Positions 1-6,701 of a stretch of 12,249 nt of DNA are shown piece by piece. The notes below the pieces were generated by a model. That model worked only from the letters and a program-made list of their open reading frames with translations, did not search any database and was not told the DNA's origin. The DNA is taken from NCBI GenBank assembly GCA_026770615.1, contig MU631495.1, forward strand, positions 83,354 through 95,602, in the 5' to 3' direction. Source of the DNA: Pavlovales sp. CCMP2436. Lineage: Eukaryota; Haptophyta; Pavlovophyceae; Pavlovales. Made by a program: the position numbers and the translations under genes. Numbering within the stretch: the first letter of the stretch is position 1; each line of letters begins with the position of its first letter.

Positions 1-150
1 TCAGTCACTGGCTTGGTCGACGTCAGGCTGAGGTCGAGCGATCGACCCAAACCCTCATGCACCAGCACTCACACCAAAGGGTGTGAGTGTGTGCGCCCCG
101 GCCCCCACGCCCCGCCTCGGCCGCGCCTCGGCCGCCGCAGCCCCGCCGTG

Positions 151-514
151 GCAGCCGCAGGGAGCAGCTTCGTCTTTGTAGCCTTGGTAGCCTTGAGCGG
201 CGTCTCCGTGTGCGGCCCGCCGCCGCGCGCAGCAGCGCCCTCCGCAGCGCGCGACGAACATCTACTTGAGGACCCGAGCGAGACGGGTGGTCGAGAGGTG
301 CCAGCGAGTACCTCAAATGGACAGCATCGCGACGCTGCGAGCGCGCATACTGCGGCGGCCGCAGGAAGCAGCATCGTCGTAGCCTTGGTAGCCTTGAGCG
401 GCGTCTCCGCGTGCGGCCCGCCGCCGCGCGCAGCAGCGTCCACCGCAGCGCGCGACGCACATCCACTTGAGGACCCGAGCGAGACGGGTGGTCGAGAGGT
501 GCCAGCGAGTACCT
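151..514. repeat. Near-tandem duplication of about 163 bp
   Basis: Copy 1 spans about 151-313 and copy 2 about 353-514, in direct orientation with a spacer of about 39 bp. Both contain the run from GTAGCCTTGGTAGCCTTGAG to GTGCCAGCGAGTACCT and differ at scattered positions, including one 3-base length difference. The GC content is very high, so all frames are open by default. The longest plus frame (13-549) and a minus frame (466-23) both cross the repeat as Ala/Arg/Pro-rich text with no recognisable domain. I therefore call a repeat, not a gene. A repetitive coding exon cannot be excluded. Confidence 0.8.
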
Positions 515-561
515 ACAAACAATGCAAAAAACGAGGCTCAGCTTCTTAACGGTACGACTTC

Positions 562-634
562 TTATTGCCTGCGATCCCCTGTACTGAAAGAAAAAAGAAG
601 AAAATCAGGCCCTAGCTTTTATCGCAGGCAAGTG
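562..634. repeat. Short inverted repeat before dispersed repeat copy 1
   Basis: TTGCCTGCGAT near 563-573 is the exact reverse complement of ATCGCAGGCAA near 621-631, with a loop of about 47 bases. It overlaps the left edge of the 275-bp dispersed repeat. The second copy of that repeat keeps only a degenerate version of these arms, so the structure is either ancestral to the repeat or specific to this copy. Confidence 0.5.
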
Positions 635-875
635 AGGTATGGGGTGCGTGCTAACAGCACACCCTTCCGCAACGGAAGGCTCTCACTGCGCACCTTCGAC
701 TGGCGGTGCTCATACGGGGCCAACGATTTTCTTTTGGCGATATTTTGACCAGGGGGGCCGCGGCGGAGGGCGCGCTTGCACTGACCGCCACCGTTTGGGC
801 AACGCTGAACCCGCAATGGGCCTGGATGTTGTCATCCGATTCCGATCAGCGACAAACCGCTCGACTATCGCGCTT
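602..875 (+). repeat. Dispersed 275-bp repeat, copy 1
   Basis: This stretch matches 6702-6977 in the same orientation over its whole length. Shared blocks in order include GGCAAGTGAGGTA, GTGCGTGCTAACAG/GCGCGTGCCAACAG, GCGATATTTTGAC, GGAGGGCGCGC, CCGCCACCGTTTGG and CAATGGGCCTGGA. Divergence is moderate with small indels. Short ORFs run through both copies on both strands and look alike because the DNA is alike; none shows a domain. It is probably a diverged interspersed element (non-autonomous transposon or SINE-like). No clear pol III box A/B pair, terminal repeat or target duplication was found. Confidence 0.8.
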
Positions 876-1033
876 ATCCTAACAAACTACACCGCAATGT
901 GATACTTTATTTGGCTTTGTAGCAGCAACCAGCAGATCATCTCCCTAAACGCCCTTGCCCGGGCACACTACCGGAGATCCATCGGCACGCACGGTGGCGC
1001 CCAAGCCAGCGCAGCTGACTAAGGCACGCAGCA

Positions 1034-1208
1034 GGCAATGGGCGACGCAGCGCTCAGACCAGCATAACATTCAGAACAGTCAGACGCCAGCTTGAATCCC
1101 TATCATAAATGTATTACTAATAGAAGCCCTGGATCCAAGCTGTCATCTGACTGTCCAGAAAGTTGTGCTTACGGTTGTGCTGGTCTGAGCGCTGCGTCGC
1201 CCACTGCC
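1034..1208. mobile_element. Fold-back (MITE-like) inverted-repeat element
   Basis: The outer arms 1034-1064 and 1178-1208 are reverse complements over 31 bp with one mismatch (core GCGACGCAGCGCTCAGACC). Pairing resumes inside: 1077-1101 (ACAGTCAGACGCCAGCTTG) against 1130-1154, leaving a central AT-rich loop of about 28 bases. The whole 175 bp could fold as one long imperfect hairpin. Partial copies of the same sequence occur at 1261-1291 (minus) and 11089-11141 (plus), so it belongs to a dispersed family. No protein-coding capacity is visible. Confidence 0.7.
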
Positions 1209-1260
1209 CATTTATGAATGAAAAGGGGTTCTGGATGCCGGTTTGCCCATATATTCCTAC

Positions 1261-1291
1261 GATAGGGATTCAAGCTTGCGTCTGACTGTCC
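1261..1291 (-). repeat. Partial copy of the fold-back element arm
   Basis: Read on the minus strand, this 31-bp piece begins GGACAGTCAGACGC and continues through CTTGAATCCCTATC, matching 1074-1104 almost exactly. It lies about 50 bp beyond the right arm of the fold-back element and in inverted orientation to its left arm. It may be a remnant of a second insertion or an extension of the same structure. Confidence 0.65.
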
Positions 1292-1374
1292 TAGTTTGCC
1301 CATGTGGAGATATATGTGTCCGCAACTAATTATCTGTGATAACCATGTGCGATGCAATTAATTGGAGCCGTTGG

Positions 1375-1789
1375 GTCGAAATCCAAATTAGTGGCCAGTC
1401 CGGGGGGAATTCGAAAAAAGTCCGGTGAATATCCTCCGGAGCAACTCAGGAACCGGAGTTGGTTGCAGATTTGTAAATTGGGCACCGCTCCATTCACGAA
1501 TCTGCAACTAACTCCTCGGTACCACTTCGGGAACCGCACGACTTTCTTTTCGCTTTCTAACGCTGCGAATTGGAAATGTTAGTTACATTAAGGATGCTGT
1601 CAACCCTAGAGGCACCTCAGACTCAGAAGCACACGAGATGGGCTTCGATCGTCGAGGAGGGCTCTATTCGGCATCAGCTATCGACACTTAGCGCGCAGGG
1701 GTGACCAGTGTCTACTTCTTCGTCCCGGTCACCACTTTTCCCCCTCTCAAGTGGAAGTGCGGAATTGCGGGACACTAATTCGGATTTCA
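1375..1789. mobile_element. MITE-like unit 1 of a tandem pair
   Basis: The unit starts with GGGTCGAAATCCAAATTAGT at 1375 and ends with the inverted counterpart CACTAATTCGGATTT at 1773-1787. Its interior matches unit 2 throughout, with shared blocks CTTTCTTTTCGCTTTC, GAAATGTTAGTTACA, CCCTAGAGGCACCT, CGTCGAGGAGGGCTCTATTC and CACTTAGCGCGCAGGGGTGA. It contains an internal inverted repeat at 1454-1516. No transposase ORF is present; the short ORFs on both strands are not conserved as proteins. Terminal inverted repeats plus lack of coding capacity fit a miniature inverted-repeat transposable element. The superfamily is not assignable because no target duplication is clear. Confidence 0.75.
1454..1516. 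repeat. Internal inverted repeat in MITE unit 1
   Basis: The left arm GGAGTTGGTTGCAGATT (1455-1471) pairs with AATCTGCAACTAACTCC (1499-1515), 17 bp with one mismatch (a G-T wobble in a folded strand). The loop is 27 bases. The same structure recurs in unit 2 with better-preserved arms. Confidence 0.7.
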
Positions 1790-1815
1790 ACTCCTGGTCA
1801 AAATCCGAATTAGTG
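1773..1815. repeat. Palindromic junction between the two MITE units
   Basis: CACTAATTCGGATTT (1773-1787) is the exact reverse complement of AAATCCGAATTAGTG (1801-1815), separated by 13 bases. The first arm is the right end of unit 1 and the second the left end of unit 2, so two terminal inverted repeats lie nearly back to back. Confidence 0.8.
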
Positions 1816-2230
1816 GCCAGTCCTGGAGGAAATTCGATAAAAGTGAAAATCCTCAGGAGCAACTCAGAAACCAGAGGTGGTGCCGTGGAGTTAGTTGCAG
1901 ATTCGTGAATGGGGCGATAAAATTCATTAATGGGGCTCCGCCCCTTTCACCAATCTGCAACTAACTCCGCGGAACCACGTCGGGAACCATGACTTTCTTT
2001 TCGCTTTCGAATGCGGAGGATCGGAAATGTTAGTTACACAAAGTATGTTGTCGACCCTAGAGGCACCTGGGAGGCACACGAGGTTGGCTCCGACCGTCGA
2101 GGAGGGCTCTATTCGACATCAGCTGTCGACACTTAGCGCGCAGGGGTGACCAACGACTACTTCTTCGTTCCGGCCACCATTTTCTTCCCTCCCTAGTGCG
2201 GAATTGCGCCACTGATTCGTATTTTGACCC
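1797..2230. mobile_element. MITE-like unit 2 of a tandem pair
   Basis: The left end GGTCAAAATCCGAATTAGTG (1797-1816) pairs with the right end CACTGATTCGTATTTTGACC (2210-2229), 20 bp with two mismatches. This confirms the terminal inverted repeats. The body aligns with unit 1 from end to end but has extra bases around the internal hairpin. No coding capacity. The right flank is a run of C, and no convincing target duplication is seen on either side of the pair. Confidence 0.75.
1887..1968. repeat. Internal inverted repeat in MITE unit 2
   Basis: GGAGTTAGTTGCAGATT (1887-1903) and AATCTGCAACTAACTCC (1952-1968) are perfect 17-bp reverse complements. Pairing continues inward imperfectly (GTGAATGGGGCG against CGCCCCTTTCAC), giving a stem of about 30 bp with a loop of roughly 25 bases. 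This may be a smaller element nested inside the ancestor of both units. Confidence 0.75.
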
Positions 2231-2415
2231 CCCCGTCCGTTGATTGAGCATTATTTTTTGATCAGCTATACTCTATCCTATATCCTGGACGGTCCATGAT
2301 GGCAGCAGAGTATACGTTAGATTTTTAGATGACTAGACAGTAACTGTGTCTGTTGCCAGGAGCTCTTGTTGAACAGGAGCTTGGCTGAGGGCCCCTGCTG
2401 AGGGAGTGCTTCCCA

Positions 2416-3195
2416 TCAGCCGCGAACTGGCAGAGTCACGTTCAGCGGGTTGCCGAACACGTTGTAGTGGACGCCCGCGTGATTGCCGTGCCACGCGAAG
2501 ACGGTCCAGCCCTTCTCCGAGCAGGTCCCCTGCGTCACGCCGTACTTCTGCGCAATGTTCCACAGGCCCTTCGGGAGGTAGATCTGCGAGCAGCAGCAGT
2601 CAGAGTTTGGGCCGCAGTCACCTGGCTTACCGCACTCCAAAGGACCGATCGCATCGAACAGCTTCTTGCCGTCGTCCTCGCACTCATACTTCTCCGGGTA
2701 ACGCCTGTCGAGAGTGTGCATCTCACCCGGTTGGGGGGTGGAGATCGGGTTGGAGTTCACAGAGCCCGACGCGCACGAGGTGATCACGGAGGTCGCTTGG
2801 TTGGCCCCTTCGTTGTCCGTGGGCTCGGCTTTGCCGTCCGACCAGCTGCAGTGGTCGCCGTCCGCCGATATGGATAGCTCGCAACAGCTGCTGGCGCCCC
2901 CTTTGACGGGATGCGCGCTCTGGCACCACGCCTGGCATGCGTCCCGCGTGATGACCGCACTTCGCGTCCTTGGTCTCACCGGCATCTTGTCCGAGACCGA
3001 GCCGCTCGCGCACTTGTACTCGAAGGCGGCGCCGGGATCACCCGTCACCAGCGTCCACTTTCCGCACGTCGGGCCGGCTGCAAGCTGCGTGCGTAAGGTG
3101 TGAGCATCATGCGCGACATGCGCGGGAGAGGCGGAGACGGCGTCGCTGCTCAGGAGCAGGATGAAGACGAAGACGAGCACGAGCGAGCTGAGCAT
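2416..3195 (-). CDS. Secreted cysteine-rich protein, function unknown
   Basis: The ORF encodes 259 aa. It starts at an ATG in the context CTTCTCGCC-ATG and ends with TGA. Residues 1-22 form a clear secretory signal peptide: a short polar start, a hydrophobic core (LVLVFVFILLL) and a likely cut after VSA. The mature part has 15 cysteines at 44, 62, 87, 91, 104, 105, 116, 141, 172, 188, 194, 200-202 and 225. The first half has a C-x3-C...CC...C pattern around CELSISADGDHCSWSDG, and the hexapeptide CASGSV occurs twice (62-67, 141-146). The second half has a compact GDCGPNSDCCCSQ knot and a C-terminal aromatic segment. One possible N-glycosylation site is NVT at 252. Codons are GC-rich at third positions and no intron is needed. 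The Cys pattern suggests a disulfide-stabilised extracellular or cell-surface protein; this is inference, and I do not recognise the family. Plus-strand ORFs over this locus are shadows. Confidence 0.8.
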   Translation of the reverse strand: MLSSLVLVFVFILLLSSDAVSASPAHVAHDAHTLRTQLAAGPTCGKWTLVTGDPGAAFEYKCASGSVSDKMPVRPRTRSAVITRDACQAWCQSAHPVKGGASSCCELSISADGDHCSWSDGKAEPTDNEGANQATSVITSCASGSVNSNPISTPQPGEMHTLDRRYPEKYECEDDGKKLFDAIGPLECGKPGDCGPNSDCCCSQIYLPKGLWNIAQKYGVTQGTCSEKGWTVFAWHGNHAGVHYNVFGNPLNVTLPVRG

Positions 3196-3819
3196 GGCGA
3201 GAAGAGATGCGGCGAGTTAATGCCGGACGTGCTGGAGGCGCACGCAGGGGCCTGAAGTTGGGAGGACGGCGGCTGATAGCGGCGAGCTACCGAGGAGGCG
3301 CCGATGTTGACCGTTGACTGAAGAACCGCGGGGTTATTTGTATATCGCTATAATTCAAATTCTGCCTCGATCGGGCCGATGCTGGCGTTCGGGCCGTTTA
3401 GGTGGGGCTGGGTAGCGCGAGGCCGAAAAATTGTGAACCAGCCCCAGGTCCGCAGGATAGCCCATGGAATTATCGCGCATGATTCCAACGGTAAGTTACG
3501 GTGTGCCGATTCGATTCCGCCGTCGGCTCCGCAATTGCGCGGTCCGCCTACGAATTCCGTCTGTCCCAGACTGATCAGACCAGTCCCAAGCCACTTCACC
3601 GCTCACGCAGCGCTACTCTCGCACCGCGTGATCCCGGGCTCTCACCTCGGCACGCATCTCGCCCTCCTCCGACTAGCCGATCTTCTCGACTCCCGCCCGC
3701 CCTACCCCGTCTCGCGCACTGTTCAATCATGAGCTATCAGATGCGGGCTGGGCGTGGCGAGTAGACGTTAGTGCACATACATACGCATCGACGCTTACTC
3801 CGACCCCTTTTTTATGTAA
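3196..3819. other. Gene-free flank between Cys-rich gene and 2.4-kb element
   Basis: Apart from the AT-rich patch near 3340, no gene or repeat is supported here. Open frames on both strands near 3350-3760 have no domain, no codon bias like the neighbouring genes, and no homology elsewhere in the window. The stretch probably holds the 5' leader and promoter of the minus-strand gene. Confidence 0.5.
3334..3352 (-). promoter_or_regulatory. Possible TATA-like promoter element
   Basis: On the minus strand this AT-rich patch reads TATAGCGATATACAAATAA, about 140-155 bp upstream of the ATG of the secreted Cys-rich gene and followed by GC-rich leader sequence. Position and composition fit a core promoter, but nothing else supports it. 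Confidence 0.25.
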
Positions 3820-3834
3820 GGGCCGTTCTTGACT
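3820..3834 (+). repeat. Left terminal inverted repeat of 2.4-kb element
   Basis: GGGCCGTTCTTGACT matches the reverse complement of 6199-6213 at 14 of 15 positions. It is immediately preceded by TAA. Confidence 0.7.
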
Positions 3835-3864
3835 GATCTTGATCTGGCGAACAGATTTTGTTGG

Positions 3865-3907
3865 TCAACGTTTTTGAAAAAACTTCATTTTGCACTAAAA
3901 CGTTGAT
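3865..3907. repeat. Left subterminal inverted motif pair
   Basis: TCAACGTTTTTG (3865-3876) and AAAACGTTGAT (3897-3907) form an imperfect inverted pair with a 20-base loop. The same core appears as a closed palindrome near the right end of the element. Confidence 0.65.
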
Positions 3908-3949
3908 TTGAAGCACTTGGAGACCCGTCCACAGCGTTTCCGTCTCGCG

Positions 3950-4607
3950 TGCGCGCGAAACCAAACTGCCTTGCTTCAGCACCGACGCAAGCTCCAAGCG
4001 CCGCAAGATGCACATGAGTCCGACCAACAAGGCCTGGTCCCTCATCGTGTTCGGGTAGATAGGACGTGCGCACATCCACATCTGCGGAGAGGTAATGCTG
4101 CCCTCCATCGAGATCACGCTCGACCTGTACGGAGGATACGACTTCAGCCCGGAGGACATGCGCATCATCCTGAAGAGCCGCCAGACGCACTTCTCCTTCT
4201 GCGAGGATTCGGGTGACCTGCACTGGGAGCATCGGGACACCCCCAACTGTCGATGATCACCTGGTCGTTGGATGAGCTCGCCGCGCTCGAGCACGAGAGG
4301 TGGAACGGGGCGCGGCCGAAACTCGAGGAGGCCGACTTCAAGCGCTACTTCCGCCCGGACCTCATGAACAAGCCGCCTTTGGTCGAGACACCCGAGAAGA
4401 AGAAGGCCAAGGCCAGCGTCCTGAGCCTCGAGAGCTATCATTCGCCCGAGGCAATGACTCCCGAGCTAAAGCCCACCGAGCCACTCGTGTTCACGGAGTG
4501 CCAAGAGTGCAGAGCGGAGCTCGAGCCCGACGACTACATTCGACGCATTCTTTCTCTGTGAGTTGTGCGTCTGCGGGCGCAAACGCAAGTATGGACCCGG
4601 CTACTAG
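3950..4607 (+). pseudogene. Damaged ORF with C-terminal CxxC...CxxCxC motif
   Basis: The reading frame can be followed from about 3950 (first ATG 4008) to the TAG at 4605. It is broken by an in-frame TAG at 4056, a shift near 4245 (after the DLHWEHRDTP segment, beside a C5 run) and an opposite shift near 4535 that restores the original frame. Readable segments include IGRAHIHICGEVMLPSIEIT, LYGGYDFSPEDMRIILKS, ITWSLDELAALEHERW and FKRYFRPDLMNKPP. The C-terminus has FTECQEC, then FLCELCVCGRKRKYGPGY, a likely zinc-binding CxxC/CxxCxC pair with a basic tail. The longest unbroken piece is 4253-4561. Codons are GC3-rich, and acidic and aromatic residues look natural. Length would be about 200 aa. 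I do not recognise the family. It could be an accessory DNA-binding protein of the element or a captured host gene. Short introns are an alternative to the frame breaks, since GGTAGA and GAGGTAATG resemble donors. Confidence 0.55.
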
Positions 4608-4611
4608 AAGC

Positions 4612-4875
4612 GCCAAGCCCACCGAGCCCACCGAGCCCCGAGCGCCGAGCGCCGAGTTGCGAGCGCTGAGGGCCGAGCCCGTGCGCAAGCGCCGAGAGCC
4701 CAACCGGGCCACGCCGAGCCCGAGCGCGAGCGCCAAGCGCCTAACTTGCGGGCCGCGCCGAGCCCGAGCGCAAGCGCCGAGCTACGCGGCGAGTGAACCT
4801 GCGCCCAGCGCCGCGCGCTGAGTTGTGGGCGCCGAGCGCCGAGCCCAAGCCCAAGCGCCGAGCGCCGAGTTGCCG
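4612..4875. repeat. GCCGAGCG-type minisatellite
   Basis: About 265 bp are built from degenerate short units related to GCGCCGAGCCC, including CCACCGAGCC and GAGCGCAAGC. Frames across it give Ser/Ala/Pro/Arg-rich text without stops only because of composition; this is not a gene. It follows directly on the TAG of the damaged CxxC gene. Confidence 0.8.
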
Positions 4876-5194
4876 CTCAAGCTCAACCTAGCAGAATAGC
4901 CTAGCTGAACCACATGTTATATTGAAAGTAAATTAAAGTGTTATCGAACCACGTACGTCTGAAGTTAATGTTACTAGCACTCAGATGCTCAGATGTTATT
5001 GCTGAGACCGCTACATCATTAGAATTTAATTATCAATATTACGGAATAACAAAATTTCATGGTCCACCGCCGACGCTTGCTAGCCTGAGTCGCCGTGCGC
5101 ACTGATGAGGCCTAGCTACAGCGCAACTGGCCCTGCCCCTGGTAGTTATCCTATTAAATTTTCCAAACGTTAGTTACAGTAGGTTCACGAGCTC
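4876..5194. other. AT-rich spacer inside the 2.4-kb element
   Basis: No coding signal, repeat or RNA gene is evident. A small run GTTAGTTACA near 5169-5178 resembles the GTTAGTTACA inside both MITE units, possibly by chance. The spacer lies between two convergent ORFs and would hold their 3' ends. Confidence 0.5.
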
Positions 5195-5857
5195 TTACGA
5201 TGACGAACTCTCGCGCGGGCTTGGCTCCATCGTGGCTGCGGCCGCGACGAGCTTGTCGACCAGCACGGCGGCGTGCGTGCTGTTGCTCGCAGCGGCTGCT
5301 GCCGTGCCCGGGCCGCAGACCCATACTCGCCTTGCGTCTCGCGTGCGCGGGGATTCATTTTCATTGCCGGAGTTGAGCTGGCCCGCCAGCACCTTGCACG
5401 TCGCCGCCGTTGAGAACGGACTCTTGCCGTCCTTGAGCCAGCACCAGAAGGCTTCCTGCTCGGACTTGTCGTTCGAGGCCAGCTTGCGGCCGCCGGTACC
5501 GCCGGCGCCGAGACTGGTCACCGTCTCCCAGAGAGCCCGCGGTATGTCGATGTGCGCACGAGGGCGCGCATTTCTCCCGGTCGGAGGATGGTAGCGACCG
5601 AGTAGGGGGTGGGCACCGGTGGTCAGGCAGGAGGCAGAGCGGAGACTCTGGCGGAAAGAGGAGGCAGAGTCACAGGAGGCAGACTCACTTTGGGCGGAAG
5701 CGTCACACGGACCCAGCCCGCGAGAGGCGCGGGGGTCTGATCGAGGTCCGCGGCGAGGATGAACCTCGGGATGCGCGGCGCCTGCACAATCGGCCTGTAG
5801 AGGGGCTGGCTGAGTGCTGCTCGGGCCCGCCTCCGATACCCTCCGGCGCTGCGACAT
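5195..5857 (-). CDS. Unrecognised ORF inside the 2.4-kb element
   Basis: The frame is open from an upstream stop near 5929; the first ATG is at 5857 (context SHMSQRRRV), giving 220 aa to the stop at 5195. The N-terminal half is Ser/Ala/Arg/Pro-rich and probably disordered. The middle (roughly residues 110-170) looks like a folded domain with segments IPRALWETVTSLG, SNDKSEQEAFWCWLKDGKSP and CKVLAGQLNSGNEN. It has strong G/C third positions on this strand, which is why I prefer it to the plus-strand frame at 5232-5594. The C-terminus has an Ala-rich run. It converges on the damaged CxxC gene within the same element. No family recognised; a DNA-binding helper protein or a passenger gene are both open. 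A 5' exon upstream of 5857 is possible. Confidence 0.45.
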   Translation of the reverse strand: MSQRRRVSEAGPSSTQPAPLQADCAGAAHPEVHPRRGPRSDPRASRGLGPCDASAQSESASCDSASSFRQSLRSASCLTTGAHPLLGRYHPPTGRNARPRAHIDIPRALWETVTSLGAGGTGGRKLASNDKSEQEAFWCWLKDGKSPFSTAATCKVLAGQLNSGNENESPRTRDARRVWVCGPGTAAAAASNSTHAAVLVDKLVAAAATMEPSPRESSSS

Positions 5858-5905
5858 GTGGCTCAACTCCACCTCAACCTCGCTTGTGTCAGCCCGCCGA
5901 GCCAA

Positions 5906-6155
5906 GCCAGCTGCCGCCGAGCACCGCTACCGAGCCCGCCGCCGCCGCCGTCGTCACCGCCGTTATCGCCGGCATGGCAGCCGCCTCCGAGCCATCGGCC
6001 CTGTCACACCCTGTCACATCTGTGAATCTCCATATTAACGTTTTCCGGGGATTAAAAGAAATATTATTAAAAAAGCTGCAAGATCAAGGTCTGAAGCTCG
6101 AGCCGATAACGTTTTCGGGCGACAGGCCGGAAGACAATTTGGGCAGTTCGGGAGT
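5906..6155. other. Right interior of the 2.4-kb element, no gene seen
   Basis: GCC/GCCGTC-rich DNA gives way near 6045 to AT-rich sequence (ATTAAAAGAAATATTATTAA). Open plus frames through here carry Ala/Arg-rich text and no domain. It could contain the 5' region of the minus-strand ORF. Confidence 0.4.
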
Positions 6156-6179
6156 CAAAAACGTTGATCAACGTTTTTG
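6156..6179. repeat. Perfect 24-bp palindrome near right end of element
   Basis: The half-site CAAAAACGTTGA is followed directly by its exact reverse complement. It starts 34 bp inside the right terminus. Its core matches the left subterminal pair (3865-3876 and 3897-3907), so it is a candidate transposase-binding site. Confidence 0.8.
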
Positions 6180-6198
6180 TCAAAAAGCCTTGTATAGT

Positions 6199-6213
6199 AG
6201 TCAAGAACCGCCC
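6199..6213 (-). repeat. Right terminal inverted repeat of 2.4-kb element
   Basis: AGTCAAGAACCGCCC is the inverted partner of 3820-3834 with one mismatch. It is followed by TAT, against TAA on the left. Confidence 0.7.
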
Positions 6214-6701
6214 TATTAATGTCGTGGAGCCGCGGATTTTTTTCTTTTTCTTTTTCTTTCTTATCGAAAGCCGAGATCTCGTAGATCTCCGAGCGGCGTG
6301 AATTGAGAGGTTTCATTTATTTTGAAAAAAAAAATCGACTTTATTATACATCTTTTCGCGTTCAGACAGGTTCTGCGACGCGAGCACTTAGCTCAGTACC
6401 CACACTGATCGCAAAGGCCAAAGCGGAGCTTTGCCACAACGGGCCGCGGCATGACATTTTAAATCGATTATAAAATATTTCCAGTGCGCGCTCAATAACT
6501 AACTAAATCCAGTGTCCTAGCAGGGGGCGTGCACCGATTGCCGCCGGGCCGCGTAGCGTTAAATCTCAGGCCCATTCAATTCAACTCAACTCAACTCAAA
6601 ATAAATAAATATGTGCGATGATTGACTGATGAAGTCGCATGTTAATTTTTCAACTCATATTGTAATGTCACATAAGTTATTGAGGTCTGCGAGAAAAAAA
6701 A
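6214..6701. other. AT-rich gap with simple repeats
   Basis: No gene is supported. It contains a pyrimidine tract of T and TTTTTC units (6237-6262), an A9 run near 6325, and a short (TCAAC)n array at about 6575-6600 followed by (ATAA)n. No long ORF or hairpin was noticed. Confidence 0.6.

Larger units (their letters stand above)
3820..6213. mobile_element. Candidate 2.4-kb DNA transposon with terminal inverted repeats
   Basis: The ends are GGGCCGTTCTTGACT (3820-3834) and AGTCAAGAACCGCCC (6199-6213), reverse complements with one mismatch in 15. Just inside both ends lie CAACGTTTT motifs in inverted pairs: 3865-3876 with 3897-3907 on the left, and a perfect 24-bp palindrome (6156-6179) on the right. 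They begin about 35-46 bp from each terminus, as expected for subterminal transposase-binding sites. The outside flanks are TAA (left) and TAT (right), which could be a mutated 3-bp target duplication. GGGC-type ends with a TWA target are known from PIF/Harbinger elements, so that assignment is possible but weak. Inside are a damaged plus-strand gene, a minisatellite and a convergent minus-strand ORF; no DDE transposase was recognised. Confidence 0.65.

Noticed and set aside
13..549. 178-aa plus-strand ORF and 147-aa minus-strand ORF over the 163-bp duplication
   Set aside because: All frames are open because of high GC. The text is low-complexity without domains, and no frame is clearly preferred between the copies.
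2406..3164. Several plus-strand ORFs opposite the secreted Cys-rich gene
   Set aside because: They are Arg/Ser-rich shadows of the minus-strand gene, which has a signal peptide and an ordered cysteine pattern.
3379..3732. 117-aa plus-strand ORF upstream of the 2.4-kb element
   Set aside because: No domain, mixed codon use and no conservation within the window. It overlaps the likely promoter region of the minus-strand gene.
3812..4441. 209-aa minus-strand ORF across the left end of the element
   Set aside because: It crosses the terminal repeat and opposes the better-structured plus-strand segments, so it is a shadow.
4300..4821. 173-aa plus-strand ORF over the GCCGAG minisatellite
   Set aside because: It is an off-frame reading of the CxxC gene that continues into low-complexity repeats.
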